Notes: generated by a model from the letters alone, not told the origin. Counted from the stretch's first letter, positions 45,326 to 55,193 are shown. The stretch is DNA of 64,000 nucleotides from Adhaeribacter arboris (GCF_003023845.1 NZ_PYFT01000001.1:1550001-1614000); one strand, 5' to 3'. A program made the numbers and translations.

Positions 45326-46883
45326 TGAACAGAAATTCGGTCTTAGAAATAATACAAAAAGATATTACCTGGGATGTAATTATAATTGGGGGGGAGCTAC
45401 CGGCATCGGCGCAGCCTTAGAGTCATCAACCCGCGGATACAAAACTTTATTGCTCGAGCAATCGGATTTTACCAAGTCTACTTCCAGTAAAAGTACTAAA
45501 CTGGTGCACGGTGGGGTACGTTACCTGGCGCAAGGTGATATTAAACTAGTACGGGAGGCAAGTTTAGAACGGGGGTTACTTTGCCGCAATGCGCCCCATC
45601 TGGTCAAAAATCAAACTTTTATTATTCCGAGCTATAGTTGGTGGGAGCGTCCTTGGTTTACCATAGGTTTAAAATTATACGATTTACTAGCTGGCAAGCT
45701 CAGTCTGGGCCCATCGGTGGCCATTTCTGCTAAAGAAACTATTGCCTATATACCTACCATTAAAACGCAAAAACTACGGGGGGGTGTACTATACCACGAC
45801 GGGCAATTTGACGATTCAAGACTGGCGATTAATGTCCTACAAACTGTTTTTGAACAAGGTGGTTACGCTATCAATTACCTGCTGGTAACAAATTTGCTAA
45901 AAGATGAAAAAGGTAAATTAATCGGGTTGCAGGCTTACGATGCAGAAAATAACCAGCCGTATACGATACGCGGTAAAATAATTTTAAATGCTACCGGCGT
46001 TTTTACCGACCAAATCCTGAAAATGGACAATCCGGGTAATGCAACTTCTATTCGCCCGAGCCAAGGCGTGCATTTGGTATTAGATAAAGAGTTTTTACCC
46101 GGCGACCACGCGCTTATGGTTCCCAAAACGGACGATGGCCGGGTCTTGTTTTTAGTACCCTGGCACGGCAAAGTGATTGTGGGTACTACCGATACGCCTA
46201 TTACCGAATCTTCCCTGGAACCACGGGCCTTGGAAAGTGAAATTGATTTTATTTTAACTACCGCCGGACGCTATTTAACCCGACCTCCGCAAAGGGCGGA
46301 TGTACGCAGTGTATTTGCCGGCTTACGCCCGCTAGCCGCAGTAAACGGGAATTCTCAACGCACCAAAGAAGTATCGCGCAGTCATAAAATTATGGTTGCC
46401 CCATCCGGATTAGTATCTATCTTAGGCGGCAAATGGACTACTTTCCGGAAAATGGCCGAAGAGGTAATGGACGTGGTAGAAACAACCGCCAACTGGCCAC
46501 CTAAACCTTCGGTAACCCGGGAGTTAAAAGTACACGGGGCTGCTACTCCCGATCCTTTGAATATATTAAGTAATTATGGCACCGATGCGACTCGTATTCA
46601 GGCATTAATAGCCGAGCGGCCGGAATTAGAAGAATATCTAAGCAGTCATTTAAAAATTATAAAAGCGCAAGTAATTTGGGCGGTACGCGAAGAAATGGCC
46701 CGCACCGTAGAAGATGTGCTCGCCCGCCGAGCACGGGCCTTGTTGTTAGATGCCCGCGAAAGCATACGGTTAGCGCCCGAAACGGCTCGCTTAATGGCGC
46801 AGGAACTAGGCTATTCTGAAAAATGGCAACAGCAGCAAGTACAACAATTTACGCAGGTAGCACAAGGTTATTTATTAACATAA
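45326..46883 (+). pseudogene. glpD: Glycerol-3-phosphate dehydrogenase/oxidase, two frameshifts near the start
   Basis: The product should oxidise glycerol-3-phosphate with FAD at the inner membrane. From ATG 45326 the frame reads MNRNSVLEIIQK and then breaks. It continues one frame over as DITWDVIIIGG and breaks again, after which GATGIGAALESS and the rest (LVHGGVRYLAQGDIKLVREA and onwards) are intact. Both breaks fall in homopolymers: an A-run at 45357-45360 (four, five expected) and a G-run at 45388-45394 (seven, eight expected). Restoring one A and one G gives a 519-residue protein. The breaks destroy the FAD-binding glycine loop. A short form starting at TTG 45450 would lack this loop. 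Sequencing error is an alternative. Confidence 0.8.
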
Positions 46884-47084
46884 CCGTTCGTTGCCGGTAG
46901 CACCCGTATGCAATCAGGAACCACTTTACTTATATTTCAGCTGCCTTTAGTGGGTACTTTCAGGATAGAAAGTAATGATAATAAGTTTATGTCAGGCTTA
47001 TCCGGCGGAAAGTACTAATTAACCAACCTTGAGAGGCATACTTTTTCAGCCTAACCTACTTTTCTCTCCTTCGAATCTAGTTTA

Positions 47085-47792
47085 TCATTCTTTTAAATTA
47101 TCCGGCAACTCTTTTATGGCGATATTACGGAAACGGTGCATAGCGCCAGGGGCCCAGGAATCCAGAATATTCCAGCCTACAACCGTGGACGAATACAAAG
47201 CCGTCCAATGAGATTGAAAACCAATCATACCTTTGGTAGCGCCGGCCATAAAATCGTTTTTAGGTTGAGTTATGTCCCACATTTCCACGTTGTTTATCCA
47301 TAAAGTAATACGCGGCACCTCGCCTACCATCCTGATCCGGAAAGAATTCCAATCGTTGGCTCGCCAAACTTTGTTCCGGCCATTTGTTTTGGCTTCCCGG
47401 CCTACCGGCATGCGTTCGCCGAGCAAGTTACCGGTACTGCCGGCAGCTTCGTCCAACTCAATCTGGTAAGCAATGCCGCTTTCGGAAGATCGGATAAAAA
47501 TACCACCGTTGGTGAAAGAATCTATTCTGGCTTCGAGATAAAGCTCAAAATTTTTAAATTTTTTGTAGCTCAACAGCACTCCTCCCTGCCCGTAAGGATT
47601 CTGTCGGAGTACAATAGTACCCTTCTCAACCCGCACATCAGGGGTGGTACCCTGGTGGGTGGTGCGGCTAATGTGCCAGCCTTGCAAGTTTTTCCCGTTA
47701 AAAATAGATTTAAATCCAGCCGGTATTTGCGCCCAAGCCGGAGAAATTAATAGATTAGAAAGAAGTAGAATCAGAATTTTTTTTATTTGCAT
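47085..47792 (-). CDS. DUF1080 (3-keto-disaccharide hydrolase-like) exported protein
   Basis: The 235-residue protein has a signal peptide (to about 22, AWAQ) and the DUF1080 jelly-roll: GFKSIFNGKNLQGWHIS near the start, GGIFIRSSESGIAYQIELDE and RIRMVGEVPRITLWINNVEMWD later. Family members bind or split 3-keto-glycosides made by Gfo/Idh or GMC oxidoreductases. In this window such partners are several genes away. The protein likely acts in the periplasm. Single gene, minus strand. Confidence 0.85.
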   Translation of the reverse strand: MQIKKILILLLSNLLISPAWAQIPAGFKSIFNGKNLQGWHISRTTHQGTTPDVRVEKGTIVLRQNPYGQGGVLLSYKKFKNFELYLEARIDSFTNGGIFIRSSESGIAYQIELDEAAGSTGNLLGERMPVGREAKTNGRNKVWRANDWNSFRIRMVGEVPRITLWINNVEMWDITQPKNDFMAGATKGMIGFQSHWTALYSSTVVGWNILDSWAPGAMHRFRNIAIKELPDNLKE

Positions 47793-48075
47793 GTGCTGAA
47801 TTGGATTGGTAGAACGAACCTTGTAAATTTCTACTAATTGCGGCCGCTAATACTCAGAATAGCTACCTCCTATTAGTTTAAAGGCTACTTTTGTTAGTTA
47901 CAAACTGGTTACTATGGTTAGACACCAGATACGCTTTGCTATACCGGCGCCAGAGGAAGCTAGAAGTATCAACAGAACTAAAATTTTAAATATAGACAAC
48001 AATACCACAAAACTTTAGCCCAACCCAGGAAAACATGCCCGATTATATAGCAACGCATAACTTTCAACTCTTAAC

Positions 48076-48933
48076 TCACTTGTTTGCTTTCATCACTAGC
48101 CTAACACCGATATCAAAACCATTCCCAGGGCCAGCGGCATGGGTCAGGTACGTGGCATTTTTTACGTCGCCGGTGAAAGAAGCGCCTTTTAAAACGTGTT
48201 CTTTACCGGTACGGGGCGGTACCGGATCGGCAAATATTTTTTCGTTATAATAATCCTGCACCCATTCCCATACGTTGCCCAACATGTCGTAAATACCCCA
48301 GGAATTCGGCTTTTTCTGTCCAATCGGGCTGGTTGTTGTACCACCCAAAACGGCTACTTCGTTTATTTCGGACCAAGGAATGTCTTCTGTGGCACCGGCT
48401 CGGGCGGCGTACTCCCATTCAAATTCGGTAGGTAAGCGGTAAGTGTGTTGTTTATCTTGTGCATTTAATTTTTTCACAAAAGCTTGTGCCTCCTCCCAGG
48501 TTATATTTTCGACGGGGTGTTTAGCGGCGTTATCTTTCACCTTATTTTTTTGAAATAAAGCCGGATTGCTGCCCATAATTTTTTGCCATTGTTCCTGGGT
48601 TACTTCGAATTTACCAATGTAATAAGGCTGATTCAGGTTCACCGTAAAACCCGGTCTAGCCGATTTTTGCGCCATTGCAGCGGCAGTTTTGTAAGCGCTC
48701 GGGGGTAAAGTTGGTCGGTCTAGTTTCTCTTTGGGCGGCTCTCCTACTCCCGGCTGAAACTTCCCCACCACCATACTGCCCGGTTTTACTAGCACGAACT
48801 CCATCCCGAACTTATTGGTGAAGGTGGCGGGTTGAGCCAAGAGTTTTAATGGTAACAGCAAGAGGATGAAACCAATTTTTATTACTGGTTTGATGGAAAA
48901 CGTATGATAACATATTAAAGCTAAATCGAACAT
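48076..48933 (-). CDS. Formylglycine-generating-enzyme (SUMF1)-like exported protein
   Basis: The 285-residue protein has a hydrophobic N-terminal segment (IGFILLLLPLKLLAQ) used as signal or anchor; the 15 residues before it are unusual, and a later start may be real. The FGE fold is recognisable from MEFVLVKPG, YYIGKFEVTQEQWQKIM, HPVENITWEEAQAFVKKL, YRLPTEFEWEYAARAG and GNVWEWVQDYY. The two active-site cysteines of true FGEs are not evident, so this is probably a binding or nonheme-enzyme relative rather than a sulfatase activator. Repeat copy D lies upstream. Confidence 0.85.
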   Translation of the reverse strand: MFDLALICYHTFSIKPVIKIGFILLLLPLKLLAQPATFTNKFGMEFVLVKPGSMVVGKFQPGVGEPPKEKLDRPTLPPSAYKTAAAMAQKSARPGFTVNLNQPYYIGKFEVTQEQWQKIMGSNPALFQKNKVKDNAAKHPVENITWEEAQAFVKKLNAQDKQHTYRLPTEFEWEYAARAGATEDIPWSEINEVAVLGGTTTSPIGQKKPNSWGIYDMLGNVWEWVQDYYNEKIFADPVPPRTGKEHVLKGASFTGDVKNATYLTHAAGPGNGFDIGVRLVMKANK

Positions 48934-49021
48934 TTTTGGTTTACAATAAGATTTAATCCGAAGCTTCCCTCCTATAGATTAGGAGGGGCAGGGGTGATTG
49001 TCTTTATCATTATGTTTTTAC

Positions 49022-49196
49022 TTGGAGCCTTTTCCAGTCTCCAGGCACGGGTGCTATCTAGTTTGATGAGTAACCAGCTTGCCTCCTGGCCGGTGGGCCC
49101 CGTTTGGCTCTTCCGGGCTGGTCTAAGCTTCCTTCTCTCCTGCGTCGAGGTGCCTCGGCACCGGAACCTTAGAAGGCCCTCCACAGCCAAACGGGT
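49022..49196 (-). repeat. Dispersed ~180-bp repeat, copy D
   Basis: This is the most diverged copy, in the orientation of copy C. The outer parts are conserved (TTGGAGCCTTTTCCAGTCTC at the left, AGAAGGCCCTCCACAGCCAA at the right) while the centre has changed. It lies in the 459-base gap 48934-49392, which otherwise shows no gene. Confidence 0.8.
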
Positions 49197-49392
49197 ATTA
49201 GTTATTCTTAGCAAAAGTTTATACAATTATTAATACCCTAATTTTAAATTATTCTAAATTTATTAAGCGCGAAAGTAAGTTTAAGCTGTTGTATTCCACT
49301 TTTGAGCCGAGTTCAATTAACTATTCAACCAATTTTTAGTGAATAATAGCTATTGAAAACCGTGTTTCAGGTTGAAATCTGCAACCTCCTAC

Positions 49393-51705
49393 TTATTTTG
49401 CCCAGTTGGTGTTTTCGTTGCGGCCTAATTTAAAAATCTCGAGCATTTGCAGGGTCATGCCTTCGGGGATTTTTGGGGTATTGGCCCGGACATTCTTCAC
49501 TTCTTCCGCGGTTACCACCGAGGCATTATTCCCGATTTCGCCGCTGTTGCGCACGTAACTTAGCACCGAAGCAATCCATTCATCGTCGTTGTGGCCCATG
49601 GCCGGCATGATATCCGGATACGTTTTACCGTCAACTGGTCCCCTTAATCCGTTTAAAAGTAATTGGGTTAATAGAACCTTGTCTCCTTTTACCCGCGGCG
49701 AACCGGCTAATGGCGGAGCCGGCATTTCGCCACCACCCAATGACCGCCCCTTTCCATCCGGACCGTGACAACTCGCGCAAAGTTGTTTAAAAATTACCGC
49801 TCCTTTAGAGACCAGTTGGCGATCTGCCGGACTTAAATTCTTAGACCGAGCTTTTTCGGCGGCTAATGCTTTTTGCGTTTCCACGAAAGTAGTGTTGGAA
49901 TATTGCAGCAGCTCGTTATTAGGATTGGCCGCAATTAAGTCTTTTACGGTGGCTTGGGCTGCTTCACTTTTATTCGTCCGTAACGATAAAGCCAGTTGAA
50001 TCCGAACATCGGCGCTTGGGTCATTTTTTAAGGTGCTTAACTTTTGGATAACTTCCGGATCGTTTTTCGCCAGAAAATTTTCGCTAATCCAAACGGCCGT
50101 TTTTCTTACTTGTGGTTCTTCGTCGGCTAAAGCTTGAAATAACGTGACTTTATCTATCGCATTTAAACCTTCTAAAGTCCACAATGCGTGAATACGGGCC
50201 AAGTGATTGGGTTGCTCTTGGGCAGAAGTCATTTTCTTTAAAGCCGGAATTACCGATTGATCGTTACGCACAATCAGCAAAATCTGGGCATTGTCGCGCC
50301 ACCAGCCGTTCGGGTGATTTAAATATTTTACTAACTGGCTGCTGGGTTCGTTCAACATGTTGGGACGGCGGTTATCGGGTTTAAAATCTTTGTGTACAAC
50401 CCGGTAAATGCGGCCCATACCCCGGTTTTTGTCTAAGCCTTTTTCGGCTATAACCCCTCCTAGGTAGGAACCCGGCCCCGACCATTCGCTTTCCTGAATA
50501 ATACCGTGGTACATATCTACAAGGTAAAAACAACCGTCCGGGCCCGTATTGGTATTAATGGGCCGGAAGTTCATATCGGCGGAAGCCAGCCAATCCTTTT
50601 TCTCGTAAGCATCTTTAATGTAAATCTTGCCTTCTTTATTCGTGACTTTACCGCGTTTGATTACCCGGCCTACGGGTTCCGGAATAAAATAATCCCCCTG
50701 CATATCGGCGGGTAAGCGGTCGCCGCGAAAAATCGATTGGCCGCAGCCGGATGTAAAATGGTTGAGCGTATTATCTTCGGAGCGCAAAGCTTCTTTTCCG
50801 CCTTGGGCATCCACGGTACCAATAATCGGCCACGGAATCGCAAACTCGGGCGTGTACTGATCTTTAAAATTTAAAGCGCCATAAGCCGGCATCTGCTGAA
50901 TTTGCACCGCGGGCAAACCCGGACCCGCTTCCGAATAAAATAACCGGCCGTAATTATCAGCGGTTAGTCCCCACTGGCCAATCATATTATCGACCAAGGT
51001 ATCAGCGATTAACTTACCGTTCTGGTATTTGTAGCGCAGATTATCGCGCGTTGGATAGATCCAGTTGTCGAGGTTCCAGAGTAAGCCACCGTTTTGGTGC
51101 TCCAGGTTCCGTACATCCTGCACATCATTCCGGAACACAATCTTCTTCTCGTCGGCTTTGCCATCGTTATTCGTATCGCGGTAACTCCAGATATGCTGCA
51201 CATTGGTTTCCTGCACCAATAATTGGTCACCCACTGGTAGCACCACCCGGGGTAAAAGTAAGCTATCGATAAAAATGGTGTATTTATCCATTTTGCCGTC
51301 GCCGTTGGTATCTTCCAGGCGCTTAATGCGGCTGGTTCGTTCGTACTCGCCGGTGCCTACGGCATCCTTCATGTACGTATTCATTTCAGCCACGTACAAA
51401 CGGCCGTTACCGTCCCAAGCCATAGCTACCGGTTCCTGCACCATGGGTTCACTAGCGACTAAATCTAGGCTATACCCCGGCGGTAACTGCACTTTTTTCA
51501 TGCTTTCTTCCGGCGACAAGGGTGCCACCGGCGGATCTTTATCCACTACCACGCGCTCAAACGGTGGCTCGGCAGCAGTTTGAGTTTGGGCTACCGATTC
51601 CTTCTTGGCTGAAGAACAAGCACTCGCCAATAGACTCGCTGCTATCACAACAGCTAGAATTGGTTTAGAAATAAGATTTTTTTTAAATTTTAGATAGACG
51701 AACAT
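49393..51705 (-). CDS. PVC-type membrane-anchored dehydrogenase with HEAT repeats and cytochrome c domain
   Basis: The 770-residue protein has a lipobox (LLASACSSAKK, Cys near residue 30). It contains a beta-propeller (about 70-440, LPPGYSLDLVASEPMVQEPVAMAWDGNGRLYVAE start), HEAT-like helices (about 450-600), and a C-terminal cytochrome c domain with one haem motif CASCH and a distal Met in the DIMPAMGHND stretch. It is a known composite type that oxidises sugars or alcohols and passes electrons to the respiratory chain. Substrate unknown. No partner oxidase gene is adjacent. Confidence 0.88.
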   Translation of the reverse strand: MFVYLKFKKNLISKPILAVVIAASLLASACSSAKKESVAQTQTAAEPPFERVVVDKDPPVAPLSPEESMKKVQLPPGYSLDLVASEPMVQEPVAMAWDGNGRLYVAEMNTYMKDAVGTGEYERTSRIKRLEDTNGDGKMDKYTIFIDSLLLPRVVLPVGDQLLVQETNVQHIWSYRDTNNDGKADEKKIVFRNDVQDVRNLEHQNGGLLWNLDNWIYPTRDNLRYKYQNGKLIADTLVDNMIGQWGLTADNYGRLFYSEAGPGLPAVQIQQMPAYGALNFKDQYTPEFAIPWPIIGTVDAQGGKEALRSEDNTLNHFTSGCGQSIFRGDRLPADMQGDYFIPEPVGRVIKRGKVTNKEGKIYIKDAYEKKDWLASADMNFRPINTNTGPDGCFYLVDMYHGIIQESEWSGPGSYLGGVIAEKGLDKNRGMGRIYRVVHKDFKPDNRRPNMLNEPSSQLVKYLNHPNGWWRDNAQILLIVRNDQSVIPALKKMTSAQEQPNHLARIHALWTLEGLNAIDKVTLFQALADEEPQVRKTAVWISENFLAKNDPEVIQKLSTLKNDPSADVRIQLALSLRTNKSEAAQATVKDLIAANPNNELLQYSNTTFVETQKALAAEKARSKNLSPADRQLVSKGAVIFKQLCASCHGPDGKGRSLGGGEMPAPPLAGSPRVKGDKVLLTQLLLNGLRGPVDGKTYPDIMPAMGHNDDEWIASVLSYVRNSGEIGNNASVVTAEEVKNVRANTPKIPEGMTLQMLEIFKLGRNENTNWAK

Positions 51706-51992
51706 GAAAATTCAAGTTTTTAGTATTCTACTAACGATTTAATACTTTAGCCTTATACGGATGGAATATTATTTTAGAAATTTAAAAACCGATCGACTAA
51801 AAATAGTAACCATAATTAGAGCTTTAAAGGACAACCTGAATCAGAGATAAATATCTAAACTCCTGAAAATACCCGTTTTATGGCTAATCTTGTTAAGTTA
51901 TTTTCGATTTTACTAGTTCTGCCGCATCTATTTTTCATTCCTTTAGCACCTTAATAGTCAGATTTATTATGCTCTTTTTAATTTAAAGCTGG

Positions 51993-52129
51993 CGCGAGCG
52001 TCCTCGGTCGTGTCTACTATTGGGTAGGCCTCCGGCCGGGCGAACCGATAGCCTAATTTATATGTAATTAAGATAAATTTTTACCGACCAGAGGCCGGAC
52101 CATATTACTCCCGAACGAGGACGCTCGCG
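51993..52129. repeat. 137-bp palindromic element with 14-bp perfect ends
   Basis: CGCGAGCGTCCTCG at 51993-52006 and CGAGGACGCTCGCG at 52116-52129 are exact inverted copies; with one mismatch the stem extends to 18 bases. A second, inner pair (GGCCTCCGGCC against GAGGCCGGAC) is present. The centre has no reading frame. It lies in the 480-base gap 51706-52186, whose remaining part is AT-rich without a gene. Confidence 0.7.
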
Positions 52130-52156
52130 AGAGGAAAACTTATTGCTTGAAATGTG

Positions 52157-52169
52157 GTCTGTGGACTAT
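52157..52169 (+). repeat. 13-base word GTCTGTGGACTAT
   Basis: Exact match to 42330-42342 and to the inverted copy at 28733-28745. It lies 28 bases after the 51993-52129 element and 18 bases before the GH144-like stop. Confidence 0.5.
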
Positions 52170-52186
52170 CGTCCAGGGACTAAATA

Positions 52187-53536
52187 CTACTTTAACTCCG
52201 GGCTTTGAAAACCTAACTTTTTCAAACCTTGCTGCACATCCGGCGAACTCATAAATAGCTTCCAGATTAAACCGGTACGGTAATTTTCAATCATCACGAT
52301 AATGGGTCCCTGATCGATGGCGAGGTGCGATTGGGCGTACCAGTTTTCGGTTTCGTTAAAAGCATCCACAAAGCCGTATTTGCTCCAGATTTTATCTCCC
52401 AGATCGTTATAAAAATGTTTTAGCGCTTGCATGGAATACTCCGGTGTGTACGGGAAGGCAGAAAGGGCCGCAGTAGGAGTGATTACGCCTAAATCTTCGG
52501 CGGGGGAATGCGCACCGTAACCTTGGTGGTTATCGCTGGCGGTTAAACCCCAGCAGTTGGGTCCGTAGCCTTTAAACTTTTTCGGATTTTGGAGGCAATA
52601 AGCCCGGTTAATTAAGGTATGATTTACATTTTGCTGCCAGTAATCGGCGTACTGGTCTTTTAAACCTTTCGGGTTGAGCCCTAAAAACGAATAATGCGAA
52701 AAAAACAAAGGTCCGCCGTAATCAAACCCTAAAGGCAGCTTTATTTTAAAAAAATCCCGGTCGTTGCGAAAAAAATTACTGTTGGTCCAGCCCTGGTGGT
52801 AAACGTTGGGATCAATGGCAAATTTAGGCGAAGAGGCCGCTAACACGTAGGTAATCAAACATTCGTTCCAGCCCCGGATCTGGTGGTTCATGCTCCAGCC
52901 ATTATTGGGGCTCCAGTGCCAGTACAATACATTTTGGCCGCCCTGGGTGTGCCAGTTCCATTCCACGCCTTCCCACATCCACAATATTTTGTTACGCAGC
53001 TGGCTTTCGGTAGGATTGTTCTGGGTGAAATATTGCCGGGCACAAATCAGACCTTGAAACAAAAACGACGTTTCTACCAAATCACCCCCGTCATCCTTCG
53101 GGCTAAACCGAATAACTTTGCCGGTAGCCCCATCGAGCCAATGCGGAAACACGCCGTGAAACTGATCGGCTTTCCAAAGAAAGTTGACAATTTTTAACGT
53201 GCGCTCGGCGGCTTGCTGGCGCGTAATCCAGCCCCGCTCGGCGGCCACAATAATACCCATTAAGCCAAACCCGGTACCCCCAGTAGTTACCACTTCGTCG
53301 CCGTAATCAAAAGATTGGTTGCTGCGTTCGCGAGCCATGCCGCTAATTGGGTGGGCAAAATCCCAGAAATAAGCAAACGTTTGTTTTTGCACCAAGTCCA
53401 GCAACTGCTCGTCCGACAGGTTTTTAGGTCGCGAACTATCAAAAACATTCGTGTTTTTTTGGAACTTCGTTTTTTGTGCCTGCAGTAATCCGGGCGTTAG
53501 AACAAGGCCGATTAAAATAAGAAGAACGTTTTTCAT
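52187..53536 (-). CDS. GH144-type endo-beta-1,2-glucanase-like protein (glycoamylase domain)
   Basis: The 449-residue protein has a signal peptide (to about 20, LQAQ) and one (alpha/alpha)6-type domain of the glycoamylase family (Pfam PF10091, from memory). Marks are MARERSNQS, VTTGGTGFGLMGIIVAAERGW, NVLYWHWSPNNGWSMNHQIRGWNECLITY and AIDQGPIIVMIENYRTGL. A close relative stands next to it. Members of this group have been shown to cleave beta-1,2-glucan (GH144). It is in a leftward row with a second copy, SusD and SusC, so it likely belongs to a glucan-use locus. Confidence 0.85.
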   Translation of the reverse strand: MKNVLLILIGLVLTPGLLQAQKTKFQKNTNVFDSSRPKNLSDEQLLDLVQKQTFAYFWDFAHPISGMARERSNQSFDYGDEVVTTGGTGFGLMGIIVAAERGWITRQQAAERTLKIVNFLWKADQFHGVFPHWLDGATGKVIRFSPKDDGGDLVETSFLFQGLICARQYFTQNNPTESQLRNKILWMWEGVEWNWHTQGGQNVLYWHWSPNNGWSMNHQIRGWNECLITYVLAASSPKFAIDPNVYHQGWTNSNFFRNDRDFFKIKLPLGFDYGGPLFFSHYSFLGLNPKGLKDQYADYWQQNVNHTLINRAYCLQNPKKFKGYGPNCWGLTASDNHQGYGAHSPAEDLGVITPTAALSAFPYTPEYSMQALKHFYNDLGDKIWSKYGFVDAFNETENWYAQSHLAIDQGPIIVMIENYRTGLIWKLFMSSPDVQQGLKKLGFQSPELK

Positions 53537-53554
53537 AGGCGGATTTTTTTAAAT

Positions 53555-55165
53555 TTAATGCAAGTAAACGGCTAATTTCTTCTCCCCAGCTGCGCTGCCT
53601 AAGTGCAAAGTATATTTCCCAGGCGGTACATTTTCGCCGAATGTTACCGGGTACAAGCCAGGCGCTTTGGGCTCTTGCGGCCAGATATTTTCCGCTACGG
53701 TACCATCTTCCTTTTCCAAGTTTAAGGTAAAGCTTCCGGCTGTTTGTATGGCTACATCTAACGGGTATTTATTTTGGTCAGGGTGTTTTAGTAAATCGTA
53801 TAAACCAGATCTAATTTCGGGTATGGCCAAGTAAAAACCCGTTTCCGGTTTGGGTTGTTGAATGTTGGCTATTAGTAAACCATTCTGCACTTCGGGTATT
53901 TTAGTAAATAATTCCCAAAGTAACCTACTACGGTAATTTTCGATCATTATAATAATAGGTCCTTGGTCAATGGCCAGATAATCTTTAGCCACCCAACCTT
54001 TCGATCGGTTATAAGCATCGTAAAAGCCGTATTTGCCATAAAGCTGTTTACCTAAAGTAGTATACAAATGTCGCAGCACCTGCATGGAGTAATAAGGTGT
54101 ATAAGGCATGGAACTAATAGCTGCCGTGGGAGCTATGGTGCCATTATCGTCGGTTGGCTGATGCGCTTTGTAGCCATCCGGATCATCAGAAGCAGTAAGT
54201 CCCCATAAACTGGTATGATAGCCGTAAGCTTTGGGGGCTTCGTACAAGCAATAAGCGCGGTCAATGAGGGTATGTTTCACGTTTTGTTCCCAGTAAAAGG
54301 TGTACTGGTCTTGCATTTGGCGGGGATCCAGACTCAAAAAAGAATAATGGGCGAAAAATAAGGGGCCGCCGAAGCCAGGACCAATGTTAAGAGTATATCC
54401 CTCAGAAGGCAATCCATTGGTAAAACCCGGTGAGTGAAAAGTATTCTGATAAACTGTCGGCGAGATGGCATACGTGGGAGAACTTAAAGCTAGAATATAG
54501 GTAATCAGGCATTCGTTCCAGCCCCGGATGGGCATATTCATTTCCCAATTATAATCCGGACTCCAGTGCCAGTATAAAAGATTATCTCCGCGCGAGGCGT
54601 ACCAATTCCATTCTACGGTTTCCCACAATTGGGTTATTTTACTGCGTAATTCAGTTTCTTTGGCATCGGCATTATTAAAATAAGCCCGGGCCGTTAACAA
54701 GCCATTTATCAGGAAAGAAGTTTCTACCAAATCGCCGCCGTTATCTTTCGAGCTAAATGCAATTACTTTACCGGTACTCCCATCGAGCCAATGACTCCAG
54801 GCCCCGTGAAACCTATCTGCCGAATTTAAGAAATCGCACATTTTGGTAAGACGCTCAACGGCCTCCGACCGGGTAATCCAACTGCGGTTTACGCCCACAA
54901 TAATAGCCGAAATCCCAAAGCCAGTGCCGCCACTAGTAACTAAATCGCCGGAACCGGAACGTTCCCGGGCCATACCCGAAACAGGATGGCCATATTCCCA
55001 GAAATATTGGAGAGTAGCTTGCTGAACCTTATCTAAAATTTCTTTGTCGGGCGTAATTGGGATTACATCGGGCGTGATTACCGGCGGAGTAGGATTTTCT
55101 TCTTCTGCCTTACAGGAAATGAAGGTAATAAGTATTAAAAGGTAAAGCAGGCGAGAGTAGATCAT
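53555..55165 (-). CDS. GH144-type lipoprotein, paralogue with extra C-terminal domain
   Basis: The 536-residue protein has a lipobox (LITFISCKAEE, Cys near residue 18) and is anchored, probably on the cell surface. It has the same core as the next gene (MARERSGSG, VTSGGTGFGISAIIVGVNRSW, NLLYWHWSPDYNW, AIDQGPIIIMIENYRS). It adds about 85 C-terminal residues with a beta-rich look (PLDVAIQTAGSFTLNLEKED). The 18-base gap to the next gene suggests one transcript for both. A surface endo-acting enzyme followed by a soluble periplasmic one is the usual division of labour in such loci (inference). Confidence 0.85.
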   Translation of the reverse strand: MIYSRLLYLLILITFISCKAEEENPTPPVITPDVIPITPDKEILDKVQQATLQYFWEYGHPVSGMARERSGSGDLVTSGGTGFGISAIIVGVNRSWITRSEAVERLTKMCDFLNSADRFHGAWSHWLDGSTGKVIAFSSKDNGGDLVETSFLINGLLTARAYFNNADAKETELRSKITQLWETVEWNWYASRGDNLLYWHWSPDYNWEMNMPIRGWNECLITYILALSSPTYAISPTVYQNTFHSPGFTNGLPSEGYTLNIGPGFGGPLFFAHYSFLSLDPRQMQDQYTFYWEQNVKHTLIDRAYCLYEAPKAYGYHTSLWGLTASDDPDGYKAHQPTDDNGTIAPTAAISSMPYTPYYSMQVLRHLYTTLGKQLYGKYGFYDAYNRSKGWVAKDYLAIDQGPIIIMIENYRSRLLWELFTKIPEVQNGLLIANIQQPKPETGFYLAIPEIRSGLYDLLKHPDQNKYPLDVAIQTAGSFTLNLEKEDGTVAENIWPQEPKAPGLYPVTFGENVPPGKYTLHLGSAAGEKKLAVYLH

Positions 55166-55193
55166 TCATTAACAACTCAAAAACAATTAAAAT

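Noticed and set aside
45450-46883. A complete short glpD-like gene starting at TTG 45450
   Set aside because: This would begin after the FAD-binding glycine loop. Upstream sequence encodes that loop in shifted frames, so the short form is an artefact of the frameshifts.
48972-49233. Overlapping short frames on both strands near the FGE-like gene
   Set aside because: Both are produced by dispersed-repeat copy D and contradict each other.
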